NCBI GenBank assembly: GCA_030141605.1
Contig: JAQGDQ010000134.1
Location: 456,816-520,815 of the forward strand
Direction of reading: 5' to 3'
From: Tubiluchus corallicola
Taxonomy: Eukaryota; Priapulida; Priapulimorpha; Priapulimorphida; Tubiluchidae
Length of the DNA stretch: 64,000 bases
Part shown: one piece after another, positions 62,823-64,000 of the stretch
How positions within the stretch are numbered: the stretch's first letter is position 1
Layout: every line of letters starts with the position of its first letter
Notes under the pieces: generated by a model
What the model saw: only the letters and a program-made list of their open reading frames with translations
Told to the model about the DNA's origin: nothing
Databases searched by the model: none
Program-made: the position numbers and the translations under genes

Positions 62823-64000
62823 CTGAAATGCATTAATAAGAATAAGAAGAATAATAAAAAATTTACTAGCCAAAACCCGAAAAAGAATGTTGCAAATAAA
62901 CTCACAATAACCACCCACACCACACCACCCACACATCACACCACACAACCACCCACCTCACTCCACTCACAACACACCACCCAAAATACTCCACACTTCT
63001 CACTCCATACCGCAACACAACACCACACCTCACCATCCACACCATACCACAACACCACACCACGTACACCATAGCACACCACCTGCAACACATCACTCCA
63101 AATAACTTATTATTCGTATAGCACATCACATCACGTGATCTCAAGGGGCTATTTAGAAAGTCTGTTATAATTTGCAATTACATATACAGTTATTATAAAA
63201 TGAATCATTCTAATATCACAAAGCCACACTAATTGTAGTGCCATAAAATCAGTTTTAAAACCAATCGTTACAATTGTACCAATATACTCTACACTAATGT
63301 ACAGATATTACTATGATCCATAATGCTGCCTAAACAGGTGTGCTTTTAAATGCTGCTTAAAATTTTGTAATGATGGCAATTGACACATTAGCCATATGTC
63401 ACTTCATGAATTTTTGTGAAGCACTAATGAAAGAATGTGTTAAAATCTTAGAAAAGAAAAGTACAAATTCATGCAAAATTTCATACCATTTATATACAAA
63501 AATATGTTGCAAAGTATAACATTAATTTCCATACAATTAATGTTATGAAAATTGTATCAGAATGTTCAAATATCTCACAAACAAAAAGCCACACTCACAC
63601 AGCTCTACTGCATTAACTTCCTACCTTAGTCTGAACAAAAACATATTTTTTATTTTTGTTCAAAAACTCCACTGCATCAATTTTTTCAAACCAGCATTGT
63701 TAATGCAATCTAAATTTTGTTCTAACGTGTAAGACCTGCTATAGAAAATTGACTACTATTATTATTATTATTGGAGCAGTTGTTGTTGTTGTGATTATTT
63801 TTATTGTCACTGTTCAAGACTCCAAATTCAATACAAATATACTAACTGCACAATAAATACGAAATAAATAAACTTACGAACTCAATGTAAATAAACTAAC
63901 GGTTTTAGTTGCCGAATTAGCAAGGAAGCTGCTAAGAGCAAAAGTTCTACTTTGATCATATGGGATTCAAGTCAGCTAACAGTTAGAACTTAAAAAACGT
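62823..64000. other. UNC79 intron at right edge with CCACA-rich tract
   Basis: No upstream UNC79 exon was found here. Bases about 62905-63080 form an irregular CA/CCACA/CCACCC simple-sequence tract with C and A on one strand. The remainder is AT-rich with short ATT runs near 63755 and no recognised feature. Confidence 0.6.

Overview
This is animal (metazoan) nuclear DNA. It is AT-rich, with genes split into many short exons by GT-AG introns of about 0.3-4 kb. The introns carry SINE-like repeats, small inverted-repeat transposons and minisatellites. UNC79, a subunit of the NALCN sodium-leak channel complex, together with vertebrate-like SCPx and COX7A, supports an invertebrate animal. I cannot name the species. 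All exon models were built by eye from splice sites, reading phase and remembered similarity to human proteins.

Layout. (1) 257-11261, minus strand: SCPx, a peroxisomal 3-ketoacyl-CoA thiolase fused to a sterol carrier protein 2 domain. Fifteen exons are visible and the last exon or exons lie off the left edge. (2) 11262-12489: a head-to-head intergenic region with a perfect CRE palindrome, probably serving both SCPx and the next gene. (3) 12496-13553, plus strand: a small two-coding-exon gene for a cytochrome c oxidase subunit 7A family protein of 82 residues. (4) 13554-15525: a tail-to-tail spacer. (5) 15526-62822, minus strand: UNC79. Forty-four exons fit with consistent phase (7581 nt, 2526 residues plus stop). 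The N-terminal part (roughly the first 330 residues of the human protein) lies beyond the right edge.

Two plus-strand genes are nested in UNC79 introns: an intronless, atypical class A GPCR (52572-53573) and a small secreted cysteine-containing protein with a furin-like site (60252-60635).

Most notable features: about ten copies of a motif resembling HSLDSMEDLS in one large UNC79 exon; two intronic minisatellites that each duplicate a real UNC79 exon boundary (a splice donor in one, an acceptor in the other); two in-frame candidate microexons; and a family of SINEs whose heads look derived from 5S rRNA. SCPx (peroxisomal beta-oxidation of branched chains), COX7A (respiratory chain) and UNC79 (membrane excitability) do not form an obvious pathway; they are simply neighbours.
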